Source of the DNA: Eimeria necatrix
Lineage: Eukaryota; Apicomplexa; Conoidasida; Eucoccidiorida; Eimeriidae
Reading direction: 5' to 3'
Length of the DNA stretch: 32,226 nt
NCBI RefSeq assembly: GCF_000499385.1
Contig: NW_013654297.1
Location: 1-32,226 of the forward strand
The number at the start of each line of letters is the position of its first letter. Position 1 is the stretch's first letter. A program made the position numbers and the translations under genes. The notes under the pieces are model-generated. The model ran no database searches and was not told the origin of the DNA. It saw only the letters and a list, made by a program, of their open reading frames with translations. Positions 30,764 through 32,226 of this stretch are shown piece after piece.

Positions 30764-30988
30764 TTATTTCCCAAAGCCTGAATTCTTTTTGAATTCTAGT
30801 AACATCAGCATATATCTTGCCACAGACAGCGCAAAGGGAAGAGATGCAACACTACCACCAATGAGACAGACAGATACCTTGAGCAAACCTTTGGATACAG
30901 CTTCGCCTACTCCCTGAAGCAGCAACGCGCTTCGGCCGAACACAAACAATGTGCGAAATATGTCAAAAACACTCAGATACAGTGCCAC
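30764..30988 (-). CDS. Possible exon with hydrophobic helix, copy B
   Basis: A 74-codon frame with a hydrophobic segment (VSVCLIGGSVASLPFALSV, about residues 38-56, continuing ARYMLMLL). The matching part of copy A (about 29327-29425, minus strand) keeps the register and hydrophobic character: CLFDGGGVASVASVFYAANI and PVFFVFLAEF before a stop. A membrane span or signal anchor preserved in both copies is the best hint that the duplicated unit held a membrane or secreted protein gene reading leftward. The N-terminal boundary and splice sites are undefined. Confidence 0.3.
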   Translation of the reverse strand: MALYLSVFDIFRTLFVFGRSALLLQGVGEAVSKGLLKVSVCLIGGSVASLPFALSVARYMLMLLEFKKNSGFGK

Positions 30989-32226
30989 TGCTCAGGCGAC
31001 TAAGGCCTGCTGAACATGCCGTAATCTATAAAAAGAGCAGCAAATGTTGCTCGTGCCACCCCACTACAATGAGCATCGCCCAGTGTTGCAAATGTTCTAT
31101 GAATGTTGGCAGCGCCCTTCCACCGACGATAAACCATGTTTTAGCACCGCTATATCGAAAATACCTAAGTTTAGAAACGACGCTCCATCCCTCTGCACAC
31201 CAGCATGAGGGCTTTAACGCAACCAATAATCCACACAAAGCGTTTGTGAGCGATCTAGAAAAACTGATAAAGGCTGCGGCATTGTCTCCTACGCAGCTGC
31301 ATTTCTTCAGAGTGCTGGACTGGCAAAACTGCGAAAATTCTGAAATTTTTCTAGGCTTTGCAGTAGTGGCGCCCTAGACACACACATGCAAGCCGTCTTG
31401 AAAATAATCAAGCGTCAGGCATTTCCCCATAAACAGCTAATCTTTGGCAGGTTACCCGCATATTAAAGATCTACAAATAGAGAATAATGGCGCCCAAAGT
31501 GCAGAGCAAGCCCTAAAAGCGACTCAAAAGTACTCCGCGCACAAAAATCCTCATTGTTACCACTTATCCCAGGCCTCTATGACTCCCGAGCAGCAGAGTC
31601 TACGTCGAAGCGTGCGAGAAGCACTTTCAAGAGGTAGTTGTCCAAGTCGACAACATACACAATGTGTGAATCTACGTTACGCGTCAGAGAAAATGCGAGC
31701 ATGCGCGTTGCAAATGTGGTGCCTCATGACGGTTTGCGCGTAACCAGACTTAATTGCCAACGTTTGCATCACTGCAGTGCCTAGGGAGTGTACTAGCCAC
31801 GTCTCAAAAGTTGTCAAACACCGTCGCCTACTCCCTGCAAAGGCAGTGCACCTCAAGTGCCACTTCCGTTTTTCGTGAGTGATATGACCACGACGAGACT
31901 ACACCTAGAGGCGTGACAAATATCAAAACGCTGTGGAGCATGACAGCTTAACTGTCACAAGTTGACTAGGGATTTCGTTCACATGAAGGGAAATACGGCG
32001 TTGCGCACAAACGCCATGAGCTCCAAAGCATTACTCCATGCACAGCAAAGTTCCACTGCCGGGGTTGTGCTCCGTACTCGCTGCGATTCGCTCGGTAGAC
32101 GCCACAGGAGGGCAAACGCTCTGGCAAACGCACTGTGCTCCTCGAGCAAGTACCTTCGCATGTTGCACTGTTATCTGAAAGGCTATCCGGTCCAAACTGC
32201 AGATCAAGGCCTGCTCTCGGCATCGC
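30989..32226. other. No gene recognised
   Basis: The plus-strand frame 30949-31377 (142 codons, Cys-rich N-terminal part with CEICQK, CCSCH and CCKC) is open but belongs to no family I can name. The cysteine spacing does not fit a zinc finger clearly. Another plus frame (31444-31743) is unrecognised. The window ends without a clear feature. Confidence 0.35.

Larger units (their letters stand above)
29441..30890. repeat. Diverged tandem duplication, copy B
   Basis: This is the second copy of the 1.45-kb unit. It contains a private 41-bp internal duplication (30448-30515). It lacks AG at the position of a possible acceptor in copy A (TTTTGTTTCAG in A, ATTTCTG in B). B keeps an uninterrupted frame where A is frameshifted (30137-30439). 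CGCCTACTCCCTG just beyond the right edge (about 30904) recurs at about 31827, hinting at remains of a third unit farther right, but I see no full third copy. Confidence 0.85.

Noticed and set aside
1..32226. CRISPR array, bacterial operon or phage module
   Set aside because: No regularly spaced short repeats, no Shine-Dalgarno-led gene runs and no phage or bacterial protein motifs were seen.

Overview
The window looks like gene-poor, repeat-rich nuclear DNA of a eukaryote. No bacterial operons, ribosome-binding sites, tRNA, rRNA or CRISPR array are visible. Most open frames are short and unrecognisable. The one clearly identifiable coding system is a decayed Ty3/gypsy LTR retrotransposon of the chromovirus type. 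GCT/CAG-type trinucleotide stretches, an alanine-rich low-complexity tract and a chromovirus lineage together suggest a coccidian apicomplexan, possibly Eimeria-like. This is an inference of moderate to low confidence; algae, oomycetes or fungi are not excluded.

Layout. 1-650: a near-identical tandem duplication (356-bp period) carrying an odd 16-bp block that differs as a base-by-base complement. 650-6160: mostly unassigned, with a 26-bp tandem repeat, a diverged 239-bp-spaced repeat and one candidate first exon on the minus strand (signal peptide plus membrane helix, 4306-4659). 6162-6204: a 43-bp perfect-arm palindrome flanked by identical 5-bp direct repeats. 6693-9382: two solo LTRs in opposite orientation flanking about 1.9 kb. 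11.7-17.1 kb: the retrotransposon, read on the minus strand from its 5' LTR (16708-17135) through gag with two CCHC knuckles, aspartic protease, reverse transcriptase, RNase H and a truncated integrase. Its chromodomain is present but inverted onto the plus strand, next to a fragment of the 3' LTR. 17.8-19.7 kb: a cluster of solo LTRs, one with a perfect 5-bp target duplication. 21.9-22.9 kb: an AT-rich island with internal repeats. 27.98-30.89 kb: a diverged tandem duplication of about 1.45 kb whose copies share frame-preserved minus-strand segments, possibly exons of a duplicated gene, at least one copy being broken.

How the parts relate. The solo LTRs and the internal retroelement share the terminal hairpin TGTAGTGC...GCACTACA and a 5-bp target duplication, so most recognisable structure here was built by one group of retrotransposons. 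The internal element is dead: in-frame stops, frameshifts, loss of the first catalytic aspartate of the reverse transcriptase, an internal deletion and an inversion. Two mismatched target duplications and one gag stop fit CpG to TpG/CpA decay. Intron-containing host genes could be hidden in the unassigned stretches; they cannot be called reliably by eye.
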